Source of the DNA: Methyloligella sp.
GTDB taxonomy: Bacteria; Pseudomonadota; Alphaproteobacteria; Rhizobiales; JALUTE01
NCBI GenBank assembly: GCA_027058255.1
Contig: JALUTE010000405.1
Span: forward strand, 1-8,911
Direction: 5' to 3'
Length of the DNA stretch: 8,911 nt
Under the pieces are notes generated by a model, which searched no databases, was not told the DNA's origin, and saw nothing but the letters and a program-made list of their open reading frames with translations. Made by a program: the position numbers and the translations under genes. Below are positions 1-6,218 of this stretch, piece by piece. How positions within the stretch are numbered: the first letter of the stretch is position 1; the number at the start of each line of letters is the position of its first letter.

Positions 1-1
1 T

Positions 2-163
2 CGGGCGGCTGGGGCATCGGGTCTCTCGCTGTGCGGCGGCCTGGCCGTGCTCTCGGCCGATATGGCAGGTGCGGCCGGGACGCATCTTGATCCAGATCAA
101 GGCATTGTGCCCCCCTTCACCCAGGCTGGGCAGGCGCCAACCTCCGTGCTGGAAAGGCCATGA
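2..163 (+). CDS. Possible 3' end of an upstream gene (partial, doubtful)
   Basis: This reading frame is open from the left window edge to a TGA at 161-163, which overlaps the ubiD start in an ATGA arrangement typical of translationally coupled genes. The visible 53 residues contain a small hydrophobic, Ala/Gly/Leu-rich stretch (around LSLCGGLAVLSADMAG), then a Pro/Gln-rich tail. Third positions are mostly G or C in the first 20 codons and much less so afterwards. The frame also runs straight through the FNR-type box at 87-100, which argues that the later part is non-coding. I do not recognise the product. It may be the end of a real gene or chance openness in GC-rich DNA. Confidence 0.2.
   Translation, partial: RAAGASGLSLCGGLAVLSADMAGAAGTHLDPDQGIVPPFTQAGQAPTSVLERP
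87..100 (+). promoter_or_regulatory. FNR/FixK-type operator (perfect palindrome) upstream of ubiD
   Basis: The sequence TTGATCCAGATCAA is a perfect match to the consensus TTGAT-N4-ATCAA bound by FNR, FnrL, Anr and FixK regulators of the CRP/FNR superfamily. It ends 59 bases before the ubiD ATG. If it acts as a class II activator site centred near -41.5, transcription would begin around position 135, giving a leader of about 25 bases. No convincing sigma-70 -35 element is visible, as is usual at FNR-activated promoters. The inferred role is induction of ubiD-ubiX, and possibly of the genes behind them, under low oxygen. Repression cannot be excluded. Confidence 0.75.
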
Positions 164-1716
164 GCCGCACCCGACCGCCCCCGCCCGAAAAAGGTTTCGC
201 CTCGCTCGCGGATTTCCTCGCCCATCTCGAGCGTCATGGGCGGCTCAAGCGCGTGCGCGAGCCCGTCTCCACCGTGCTCGAGATGACGGAGATTGCGCGC
301 CGCCTGCTCGCGGCCGAGGGGCCGGCGGTCCTGTTCGAGCGCCCGGTCCGGCCCGATGGCTCGCTCGCGGACATGCCGGTGCTCGCCAATCTGTTCGGAA
401 CGGTGGAGCGGGTCGCCTGGGGCATGGGCCGTGCGCCCAGCGCGCTCGCCAGTCTCGGCGAGACCCTTGCATCCCTGCGCCAGCCGGAGCCGCCGGGCGG
501 GCTCGGCGAGGCCCTCGCCCAATGGCCCATGCTGAAGGACGCCCTGGCCATGCGCCCGGAGATCGTGCGCCGCGCGGCCGTGCAGGCGCGCGTTCTCGAA
601 GGCGAGGCGATCGACCTCGGCCGGCTTCCCGTCCAGACCTGCTGGCCGGGCGAGCCGGCCCCGCTCATCACCTGGCCGCTCGTGATCACCCGTCCGCCCG
701 ACTCCGATCCGGGCGATGCCGGAGCCTACAATCTCGGCGTCTACCGCATGCAGGTGCTGGGTCCACGCGCGACGGCCATGCGCTGGCTCGCCCAGCGCGG
801 CGGCGCCCAGCATCACCGGCTCTGGCAGCGCGAGGGGCGCGACATGCCCGTGGCGGTGGCCATCGGCGCCGATCCGGGGCTCATTCTCGCGGCGGTGACG
901 CCGGTTCCATCGACGCTCTCGGAATACCGCTTCGCGGGGCTGCTGCGCCGCATGCGCGTGCCGCTCGCGCGGGCACGCACGCAGCCTCTGCTCGTGCCCG
1001 CCAATGCCGAGATCGTGCTCGAGGGGACCGTCTCGGTGCGCGACACCGTCCCGGAAGGGCCCTATGGCGACCATACGGGCTATTACAATGCGGTCGAGCC
1101 CTATCCGGTGTTCCGCCTGAGCGCCATCACCATGCGTGAGCGCCCCATCTATCTCTCGACCTATACGGGGCGGCCGCCGGACGAGCCTTCCATCATCGCC
1201 GAGGCGCTCGGCGCGGTGTTTCTGCCCCTGTTGCGCCAGCAATTTCCCGAGATCGTCGATTTCTGGCTGCCGCCGGAGGGCTGCTCCTATCGCATCGGCA
1301 TCGCTGCCATCGACAAGGCCTATCCGGGCCATGCGCGCCGGGTGATGATGGGGCTGTGGTCGCATCTTGCCCAGTTCAGCTACACCAAGCTGCTGATCGT
1401 GGTGGATGCGGACATCGACGCGCGGTCCTGGAAGGACGTGATGTGGGCCGTGGCCACCCGCTTCGATGCCGCTCGCGATCTCGTGGTGATCGAGGACACG
1501 CCGATCGACGTGCTGGATTTCGCATCGCCCAGGAGCGGCCTTGGCACCAAGCTCGGCATTGATGCCACGGTCAAGATCGGTCCGGAGACGGAGCGCGAAT
1601 GGGGACGGCCGCTGGCCATGAGCCCGGACGTGATCGCGCGGGTGGATGCGCTCTGGCCGCGGCTCGGCCTCTCGGGCAGTCGGGCGGGTGCGCTGTCGCA
1701 AGGCGGGCCGGAGTGA
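160..1716 (+). CDS. ubiD: UbiD, 4-hydroxy-3-polyprenylbenzoate decarboxylase
   Basis: This 518-residue protein belongs to the prenylated-FMN-dependent UbiD decarboxylases and removes the carboxyl group of 3-polyprenyl-4-hydroxybenzoate during ubiquinone synthesis. It follows the canonical UbiD closely, which is about 500 residues in E. coli. The cofactor/metal region AYNLGVYRMQ carries Asn191 and Arg196. The catalytic loop EGPYGDHTGYYN carries Glu299 and Asp304. STYTGRPPDEP, FPEIVDFWLPPEGCSYR, GHARRVMMG, TPIDVLDFASP and REWGRP follow in the family order. The start at 160 is the only usable one, because the frame has a stop at 88-90 and no ATG, GTG or TTG between. A purine-rich GGAAAGG (151-157) lies just before it. 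The close match to true UbiD, rather than to aromatic-acid decarboxylase relatives, supports the ubiquinone role. It is followed 22 bases later by its cofactor-synthesis partner ubiX and preceded by an FNR-type box. Confidence 0.95.
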   Translation: MSRTRPPPPEKGFASLADFLAHLERHGRLKRVREPVSTVLEMTEIARRLLAAEGPAVLFERPVRPDGSLADMPVLANLFGTVERVAWGMGRAPSALASLGETLASLRQPEPPGGLGEALAQWPMLKDALAMRPEIVRRAAVQARVLEGEAIDLGRLPVQTCWPGEPAPLITWPLVITRPPDSDPGDAGAYNLGVYRMQVLGPRATAMRWLAQRGGAQHHRLWQREGRDMPVAVAIGADPGLILAAVTPVPSTLSEYRFAGLLRRMRVPLARARTQPLLVPANAEIVLEGTVSVRDTVPEGPYGDHTGYYNAVEPYPVFRLSAITMRERPIYLSTYTGRPPDEPSIIAEALGAVFLPLLRQQFPEIVDFWLPPEGCSYRIGIAAIDKAYPGHARRVMMGLWSHLAQFSYTKLLIVVDADIDARSWKDVMWAVATRFDAARDLVVIEDTPIDVLDFASPRSGLGTKLGIDATVKIGPETEREWGRPLAMSPDVIARVDALWPRLGLSGSRAGALSQGGPE

Positions 1717-1738
1717 AGGGGAGGGGGCTGGCTGTGCC

Positions 1739-2299
1739 ATGAAGCGGTTCGTTCTCGCCATCACCGGGGCCTCCGGCGCGCTTTTCGGGCGCCTCGCCCT
1801 CGAGATCCTGCACGGCATGGCGGATGTGGAGACGCATCTCGTGGTCTCGGATGCCGCGCGCGAGACCATTCGCCGCGAGCTTGCGATGGAGGCGGAGGCG
1901 CTGCACGGGCTTGCCGACCGGGTTCATGCCTTCGATGAGATCGCGGCGCCGCCCGCGAGCGGCTCCTTTCCGGCCTGCGGCATGCTGATCGCGCCCTGCT
2001 CGGTGCACACCCTCTCCGCCATTGCCTATGGCCAGACGGGCAATCTCGTCACGCGCGCCGCCGATGTCATGCTCAAGGAGCGCCGCCCGCTGGTGCTCAT
2101 GCTGCGCGAGAGCCCGCTGCATGTGGGGCACATCCGCGCCATGCTGGCGGTGAGCGAGGCGGGCGCGATCGTGGCTCCGCCGGTGCCGGCCCTCTATGCC
2201 GCGCCCCGGTGCATCGAGGACATGGCCCGCCAGACGGCGGCGCGCGCGCTGGAGCTCGCCGGCATCGCCAATGATCACGTGTCGCGCTGGGGCGCTTGA
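1739..2299 (+). CDS. ubiX: UbiX, flavin prenyltransferase
   Basis: This 186-residue flavoprotein is expected to join a dimethylallyl group to FMN, producing the prenylated FMN that UbiD requires. Recognised motifs in order are ITGASGA near the N-terminus (residues 8-14, phosphate/FMN binding), LVVSDAA (34-40), the loop FDEIAAPPASGSF (65-77), APCSVHTL (85-92), VMLKERRPLVLMLRESP (110-126, with Lys113, Arg123 and Glu124) and PPVPALY (147-153, with Tyr153). The length is normal for the family. I chose the ATG at 1739 because it begins directly with the conserved MKRFVLAITGASGA and follows a strong GGGGAGGGGG ribosome-binding stretch. Upstream in-frame starts would lie inside ubiD and add unrelated residues. 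The 22-base gap to ubiD indicates a shared transcript. Confidence 0.95.
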   Translation: MKRFVLAITGASGALFGRLALEILHGMADVETHLVVSDAARETIRRELAMEAEALHGLADRVHAFDEIAAPPASGSFPACGMLIAPCSVHTLSAIAYGQTGNLVTRAADVMLKERRPLVLMLRESPLHVGHIRAMLAVSEAGAIVAPPVPALYAAPRCIEDMARQTAARALELAGIANDHVSRWGA

Positions 2300-2363
2300 C
2301 AGCCGCGCCGTCCTGGCGCTTCTAGGTGCGGAAAGCGGAACCGAAGCCCAGGACATGCAGCCC

Positions 2364-2370
2364 GGAGGAG
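2364..2370 (+). promoter_or_regulatory. Ribosome binding site of acpXL
   Basis: GGAGGAG lies 3 bases before the ATG at 2374, with the GGAGG core 5 bases away. It is the clearest Shine-Dalgarno match in this part of the window, and it decides the acpXL start in favour of 2374 over the GTG at 2326. A strong site would suit a carrier protein, which is usually needed in excess over the enzymes that use it. Confidence 0.7.
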
Positions 2371-2373
2371 CCC

Positions 2374-2685
2374 ATGGCATCGAGCGATGCATCGCCGGCA
2401 GGGGAGGCATCCACCTTCGAGACGGTGGCGAAGATCATCTCGGAGATGAGCGACGTGCCGCTCGAGGAGATCACGCCCGAGAGCCACGCGATCACGGATC
2501 TGGAGATCGACAGCCTCGATTTCTTCGACGTGGTGTTCTCCATCGACAAGACCTTCGGCATCCAGATTCCCCTCGAGGCCTGGATGGAGGAGGTCAATCA
2601 GGGCGAGACCCCGGCGGAGGAGTACTTCGTGATGAAGAACCTCTGCGCCCATATCGACCGCCTCGTCGCCGAGAAGGCCGCGTGA
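2374..2685 (+). CDS. acpXL: AcpXL, acyl carrier protein for very-long-chain fatty acids
   Basis: This 103-residue acidic protein has the carrier motif IDSLDFFDVVF, with Ser47 as the predicted 4'-phosphopantetheine attachment site. From residue 14 on (TFETVAKIISEMS, then ITPESHAITDLEIDSLD, IQIPLEAWMEEVNQG and EEYFVMKNLC) it matches the rhizobial AcpXL family rather than the ordinary AcpP, which is shorter and lacks the EEYF..KNLC segment. AcpXL carries the growing 26-30 carbon chain that is finally placed on lipid A. The start at 2374 is chosen because GGAGGAG (2364-2370) directly precedes it. An earlier in-frame GTG at 2326 would add 16 unrelated residues. The protein is about ten residues longer at the N-terminus than the rhizobial AcpXL I recall, in a Ser/Ala-rich stretch. 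Two ketosynthase genes follow, as in known VLCFA loci. Confidence 0.9.
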   Translation: MASSDASPAGEASTFETVAKIISEMSDVPLEEITPESHAITDLEIDSLDFFDVVFSIDKTFGIQIPLEAWMEEVNQGETPAEEYFVMKNLCAHIDRLVAEKAA

Positions 2686-2688
2686 GGC

Positions 2689-2715
2689 ATTGCCCGGCCA
2701 TGATCGGCCTGCAAT
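2689..2715 (+). other. RNA hairpin just after the acpXL stop
   Basis: ATTGC (2689-2693) pairs with GCAAT (2711-2715) and GGCC (2696-2699) with GGCC (2706-2709). The 6-base loop is ATGATC and there is a small CC/T internal loop. The structure begins 4 bases after the acpXL stop codon and no T-run follows, so it is not a standard intrinsic terminator. It could be a 3' stabiliser or processing point that lets acpXL message accumulate above the downstream ketosynthases. That role is inference, and hairpins this size also arise by chance in GC-rich DNA. Confidence 0.35.
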
Positions 2716-2773
2716 TGCGCCAGCCCGGGGCGCGTGAGCGGGCGGCGCGCGGCCAGCAGCGGGAAACCCTGCC

Positions 2774-4036
2774 ATGACCGGCGAGCGGGAAGAGGTCTGG
2801 ATCACGGGGCTCGGGCTGGTCAGCTCGGTCGGCGAGGGTGGCGAGGCCCATCTTGCCCATCTCGCCAGGGGCGGCCCGCCGGTTCTGGACGAGGAGCGAT
2901 TCGCCCCCTATCCGGTGCACCCCCTGCCCGAGATCGACTTCTCCAGGCAGATCCCCAAGCGCGGCGACCTCAGGCAGATGGAGGCCTGGCAGCGCATCGG
3001 CACCTATGCGGCGGGGCTGGCGCTGGAGGATGCGGGCATCAAGGGCGAGGAGGCGCTGCTCTCGCGCACCGGCCTCATCGTCGCCGCCGGCAGCGGCGAG
3101 CGCGATACCAGGACGGACCAGATGGTGCTCGAGGCCATTGCAGGCGAGAGCGCCGGAGCGGATGACAGCGACAGCGAAGGCGGCGGCGCGGCGAAGGCGA
3201 TCCTTCCCAACGAGATTCTGCCGAGCGAGCTGCGCCCGACCCTCTTTCTGGCGCAGCTCTCCAACCTGCTCGCGGGCAACATCTCCATCGTGCACAAGGT
3301 CACCGGCTCCTCGCGCACCTTCATGGGCGAGGAGATGGCCGGTGTCGCAGCCGCCGAGATCGCCCTCAAGCGCATCGGTCACGGCCAGGACCGCATCATC
3401 CTCGTCGGCGGCGCCTGCAATGGCGAGCGCGAGGACATGCTGCTCATCTTCGAGCTGGGACACAATCTCCTGCGGGGCGCCTTTGCGCCGGTCTGGGAGC
3501 GCCAGGGCGCGCATTCCGGCTTCGTGATGGGCAGCCAGGGGGCCTTTCTCGTGCTGGAGGCCCGCTCCCATGCCGAGGCGCGCGGCGCCAAGCCCTATGC
3601 GCGGCTATCCGGGGTCACCTCCGGGCGCTGCCGGCGCGCCGGCGAAGGGGAAGCGGCTCAAAGCGCCCGCGAGCAGTTCGCGCGCCTTGCCCGCGAGACG
3701 CGCGATCTGGCACCCGGCCCGCTTCCCGTGCTATCGGGCGCAAGCGGCACCCGAGACGCAACCCGGGAGGAGCGCGCCTTTCTCGAGGATTTGGGCCGCG
3801 AGAATTTCGATCTCGCCGTGCGCGCCTTCGGGTCCGCCCTCGGCCATGGCGTCGAGGCGCATTTCCCCATGGGCCTTGCGCTCGCGGCCCTGCTCACCCG
3901 TGAGGGGGCCTTTCCGCCTCCCCTCGACGAGAGCGGCATGGAGCGCCCGTTGAGCGGCGCGCCCGAGCGCATTCTCGTCACCGGCTTCGGCCATTGGCGC
4001 GGCGAGGGGCTCGCCCTCGTCGAGCCGGCCATGTGA
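2774..4036 (+). CDS. FabF2XL-like ketosynthase homologue lacking catalytic residues (chain-length-factor-like)
   Basis: This 420-residue protein has the thiolase-fold ketosynthase layout: VWITGLGLVSSVG at the N-terminus, a long middle, and the C-terminal ILVTGFGHWRG in place of the usual NSFGFGG. Ungapped comparison of LLAGNISIVHKVTGSSRTF (165-183) and what follows with E. coli FabF puts Glu187, in GEEMAG, at the nucleophilic Cys. The only cysteines are 215 and 286, both elsewhere. The HGTGT motif is replaced by SGASGT (321-326), so the first His is lost, and the KS..GH motif is GSALGH (353-358), keeping His358 but not Lys. It therefore should not condense acyl chains alone. It matches the FabF2XL family next to acpXL in rhizobia and probably pairs with the following active ketosynthase, as chain-length factors do in type II polyketide synthases (inference). 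A run of acidic and Gly residues (DDSDSEGGG, 130-138) forms an unusual loop. Confidence 0.85.
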   Translation: MTGEREEVWITGLGLVSSVGEGGEAHLAHLARGGPPVLDEERFAPYPVHPLPEIDFSRQIPKRGDLRQMEAWQRIGTYAAGLALEDAGIKGEEALLSRTGLIVAAGSGERDTRTDQMVLEAIAGESAGADDSDSEGGGAAKAILPNEILPSELRPTLFLAQLSNLLAGNISIVHKVTGSSRTFMGEEMAGVAAAEIALKRIGHGQDRIILVGGACNGEREDMLLIFELGHNLLRGAFAPVWERQGAHSGFVMGSQGAFLVLEARSHAEARGAKPYARLSGVTSGRCRRAGEGEAAQSAREQFARLARETRDLAPGPLPVLSGASGTRDATREERAFLEDLGRENFDLAVRAFGSALGHGVEAHFPMGLALAALLTREGAFPPPLDESGMERPLSGAPERILVTGFGHWRGEGLALVEPAM

Positions 4037-4038
4037 AT

Positions 4039-4057
4039 GCGGGCCCGCGCGGCCCGC
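4039..4057 (+). other. GC-only hairpin between the two ketosynthase genes
   Basis: GCGGGCC (4039-4045) and GGCCCGC (4051-4057) form a perfect 7-base-pair stem with a 5-base CGCGC loop, two bases after the fabF2-type stop codon. No T-run follows, so efficient intrinsic termination is unlikely. The likely effects are protection of the upstream message or mild attenuation before the active ketosynthase gene, which lacks an obvious Shine-Dalgarno sequence. The role is inferred from position only. Confidence 0.35.
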
Positions 4058-4081
4058 GCGCGATAAGCACAGGCTTGCGCC

Positions 4082-5374
4082 ATGCCTCAGGAGCTCACAG
4101 ACGCCAAGGGCCGGCCGGTCGTCGCAGTCACCGGCATGGGGCTCGTCACGCCTCTCGGCCGGGGCGTTGCGGACAATTGGGATGCGCTCACCCGGGGCCG
4201 CTCGGGGCTCAAGACCGTGAGCCGCTTTCCCCCCGACGGCCTGCGCACGCGGGTCGCCGGCACCGTCGATTTCATGGGTCCCTCGCCCTATTCGGCCTAT
4301 GGCCTCTCCCTCGCCATGGCCGAGGCCGTGGGCGAGGGCCTCCTCGCCCAGGCGGGGCTGGACGCAGAGAGCGGATTCCCCGGCCCCCTCTTCGTCGTCA
4401 CCCCACCTTCCGAGCCCGAATGGCCGCAGCTCCGCGCCCTGTTCGACGCCGCTCCCGCCACGAGCCCCGAGACCTATGACGATCTCATCGAGGCCGTGCG
4501 CACGGCCGACCACCGTTTCGCGGACATGCTGCCGGGCCTCGTCAACGCCGCCATGCCGGACGCCCTTGCCGAGCGGTTCGGCACAAAGGGCTGTCCCGTC
4601 TCCGTCTGCACCGCCTGCGCCTCGGGCGCGAGCGCGATCCAGCTCGCGGTGGAGGCGATCCGGCGCGGCGAGACGCAAGCGGCCCTCGCCATCGCCAGCG
4701 ATGGCACGGTGCATCCGGAGGGCATGGTGCGCTTCTCTCTGCTCTCGGCCCTGTCCACCCACAACGAGCCGCCCGAGAAGGCGTCGCGTCCCTTCGCCAG
4801 GGACCGCAACGGCTTCGTGATCGCGGAAGGCGCCGCCGCCTTCGTGCTCGAGAGCTGGGAGGCGGCGCAGGCCCGCGGCGCGCGGGTGCTCGGCGTGGTG
4901 CGCGGCTGCGGCGAGAAGGCGGACGACTATCACCGCACCCGCTCGCGCCCCGATGGCAGCGCCATCATCGGCGCCATCGCCCATGCGCTCGAGGATGCCG
5001 GCATTGCGCCCGACGCGATCGACTACATCAACGCCCATGGCACGGGAACGCCGGAGAATGACAAGATGGAGTATCTCTCCCTCCATGCGGTGTTCGGCGA
5101 TGCCATCCACCAGGTGCCGATCAGCTCCAACAAGTCGATGATCGGCCACACCCTGCTTGCCGCCGGCGGGGTGGAGGCGGCGTTCTCCCTCATGACCATC
5201 GCCACCGGCATCATGCCGCCCACCATCAATTATGACGAGCCGGACCCGGCCATTCCCCTCGACGTGGTGCCGAACGAGGCGCGCCAGGGCGAGGTGCGCA
5301 TGGTGCTCTCCAACTCCTTCGGCTTCGGCGGGCAGAATGTCTGCCTCGTCCTTTCGGCCGAGCCGGAGATCTGA
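4082..5374 (+). CDS. FabF1XL-like beta-ketoacyl-ACP synthase (active ketosynthase)
   Basis: This 430-residue ketosynthase of the FabF class would extend acyl chains on AcpXL by decarboxylative condensation with malonyl-ACP in the cytoplasm. All catalytic features are present: Cys179 in VCTACASGAS, His319 in NAHGTGTPEND, and Lys351 and His356 in SSNKSMIGHTLLAAGGVEA. The Gly-rich C-terminal loop NSFGFGGQN (411-419) is also intact. The N-terminus VVAVTGMGLVTPLG is typical. The region around residues 60-115 (AGTVDFMG and FPGPLFVVTPPSEPEW) differs from housekeeping FabF and resembles the FabF1XL branch found with AcpXL. The first ATG is used. No strong ribosome-binding site precedes it, so translation may partly depend on coupling with the preceding gene 45 bases upstream. 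Side by side with a catalytically empty partner, it looks like the working half of a heterodimer. Confidence 0.9.
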   Translation: MPQELTDAKGRPVVAVTGMGLVTPLGRGVADNWDALTRGRSGLKTVSRFPPDGLRTRVAGTVDFMGPSPYSAYGLSLAMAEAVGEGLLAQAGLDAESGFPGPLFVVTPPSEPEWPQLRALFDAAPATSPETYDDLIEAVRTADHRFADMLPGLVNAAMPDALAERFGTKGCPVSVCTACASGASAIQLAVEAIRRGETQAALAIASDGTVHPEGMVRFSLLSALSTHNEPPEKASRPFARDRNGFVIAEGAAAFVLESWEAAQARGARVLGVVRGCGEKADDYHRTRSRPDGSAIIGAIAHALEDAGIAPDAIDYINAHGTGTPENDKMEYLSLHAVFGDAIHQVPISSNKSMIGHTLLAAGGVEAAFSLMTIATGIMPPTINYDEPDPAIPLDVVPNEARQGEVRMVLSNSFGFGGQNVCLVLSAEPEI

Positions 5375-5413
5375 CCGGCGGCCGGGCCATTCAGTCCGAG
5401 ACGAGGTTTCGCC

Positions 5414-6178
5414 ATGACGGACGAGAGCAAGAGAGTCGTTGTCGTGACCGGTGGCGCGAAGGGCATCGGCGCCGCCATCGCCCGCGCCGCGGCGGACGCA
5501 GGGCACGGCGTGCACATCACGTATCGCCAGTCGGACGCGGCGGCGAGCGCCCTTCTCGCGGAGCTGTCCGAGCGCCATCCCGGACAGCCCTTCGATGCCA
5601 GCGCGCTCGACCTCGCCGACACCTCGGCCGTGGAGGGCTTTGCCGAGCAGCTCGGCGCCATGGATGGCCTCTATGGCCTCGTCCACAATGCCGGCGCCAC
5701 CTATGACGCCCTGGCGCCCATGCTGAACCAGGACCGGGCCGAGCGCCTCATGCAGGTCAATTTCTGGTCCCTCGCCCGCCTCGTCAAAGCGGCGATCCGG
5801 CCCATGATGCGCGCCAAGAGCGGCCGGGTCATCGCCATCGGCTCCGTCACCGCCACGCGCGGGACCAAGGGCAACGGCCCCTATGCCGCCAGCAAGGCCG
5901 CGATCGAGGGCTATATGCGCAGCCTCGCCATCGAGGTCGCGCCCAAGGGCGTCACGGCCAATGTCATCGCGCCGGGCTATGTGGACACGGACATGATGGC
6001 GCCTTATGAGAAGGCCCGAGAGGCCGTGGAGGCATGCATTCCGACTGGGCGCTATGCCCGGCCGGAGGAGATCGCAGCCCTGGCGCGGCATCTGCTCTCG
6101 GCGGAGGCCGCCCCCATCACGGGTGCGGTCCTTCCCATCGACGGGGGCCTCTCCGCCGCCATTGCCACGAACCGCTGA
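5414..6178 (+). CDS. SDR-family 3-oxoacyl-ACP reductase (FabG-like)
   Basis: This 254-residue classical short-chain dehydrogenase probably reduces the 3-oxoacyl-ACP made by the neighbouring ketosynthase to 3-hydroxyacyl-ACP with NADPH. The cofactor motif TGGAKGIG is at residues 12-19, HNAG at 91-94, and the catalytic tetrad is Asn116 (VNFWSL), Ser144 (IGSVTA), Tyr157 and Lys161 (YAASK). APGYVDTDM (186-194) and the C-terminal IDGGLS follow as in FabG. A basic Arg38 after the second strand (HITYRQS) suits NADPH over NADH. It begins 39 bases after the ketosynthase gene, behind ACGAGG (5401-5406). In the standard rhizobial VLCFA locus I know, no SDR gene lies at this point, so it appears to be a dedicated ketoreductase added to the cluster. 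Other SDR substrates cannot be excluded from sequence alone. Confidence 0.85.
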   Translation: MTDESKRVVVVTGGAKGIGAAIARAAADAGHGVHITYRQSDAAASALLAELSERHPGQPFDASALDLADTSAVEGFAEQLGAMDGLYGLVHNAGATYDALAPMLNQDRAERLMQVNFWSLARLVKAAIRPMMRAKSGRVIAIGSVTATRGTKGNGPYAASKAAIEGYMRSLAIEVAPKGVTANVIAPGYVDTDMMAPYEKAREAVEACIPTGRYARPEEIAALARHLLSAEAAPITGAVLPIDGGLSAAIATNR

Positions 6179-6218
6179 TGCGAATTCAGACCCAGCAGCC
6201 GAGGAGACCGACCGCCCC

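Noticed and set aside
69..1139. 356-codon + strand frame overlapping ubiD
   Set aside because: Its translation is Arg/Ala/Pro-rich and motif-free, and it is out of frame with the well-supported UbiD.
97..1869. Very long open frame on the - strand (590 codons) across ubiD and into ubiX
   Set aside because: It lies opposite a strongly recognised UbiD, and its translation is His/Arg/Gly-rich without family motifs. It is the usual antisense openness of GC-rich codon bias.
2326..2373. GTG at 2326 as an alternative acpXL start
   Set aside because: The extra 16 residues do not match the AcpXL family, a stop codon directly precedes the GTG, and the strong GGAGGAG site points to 2374.
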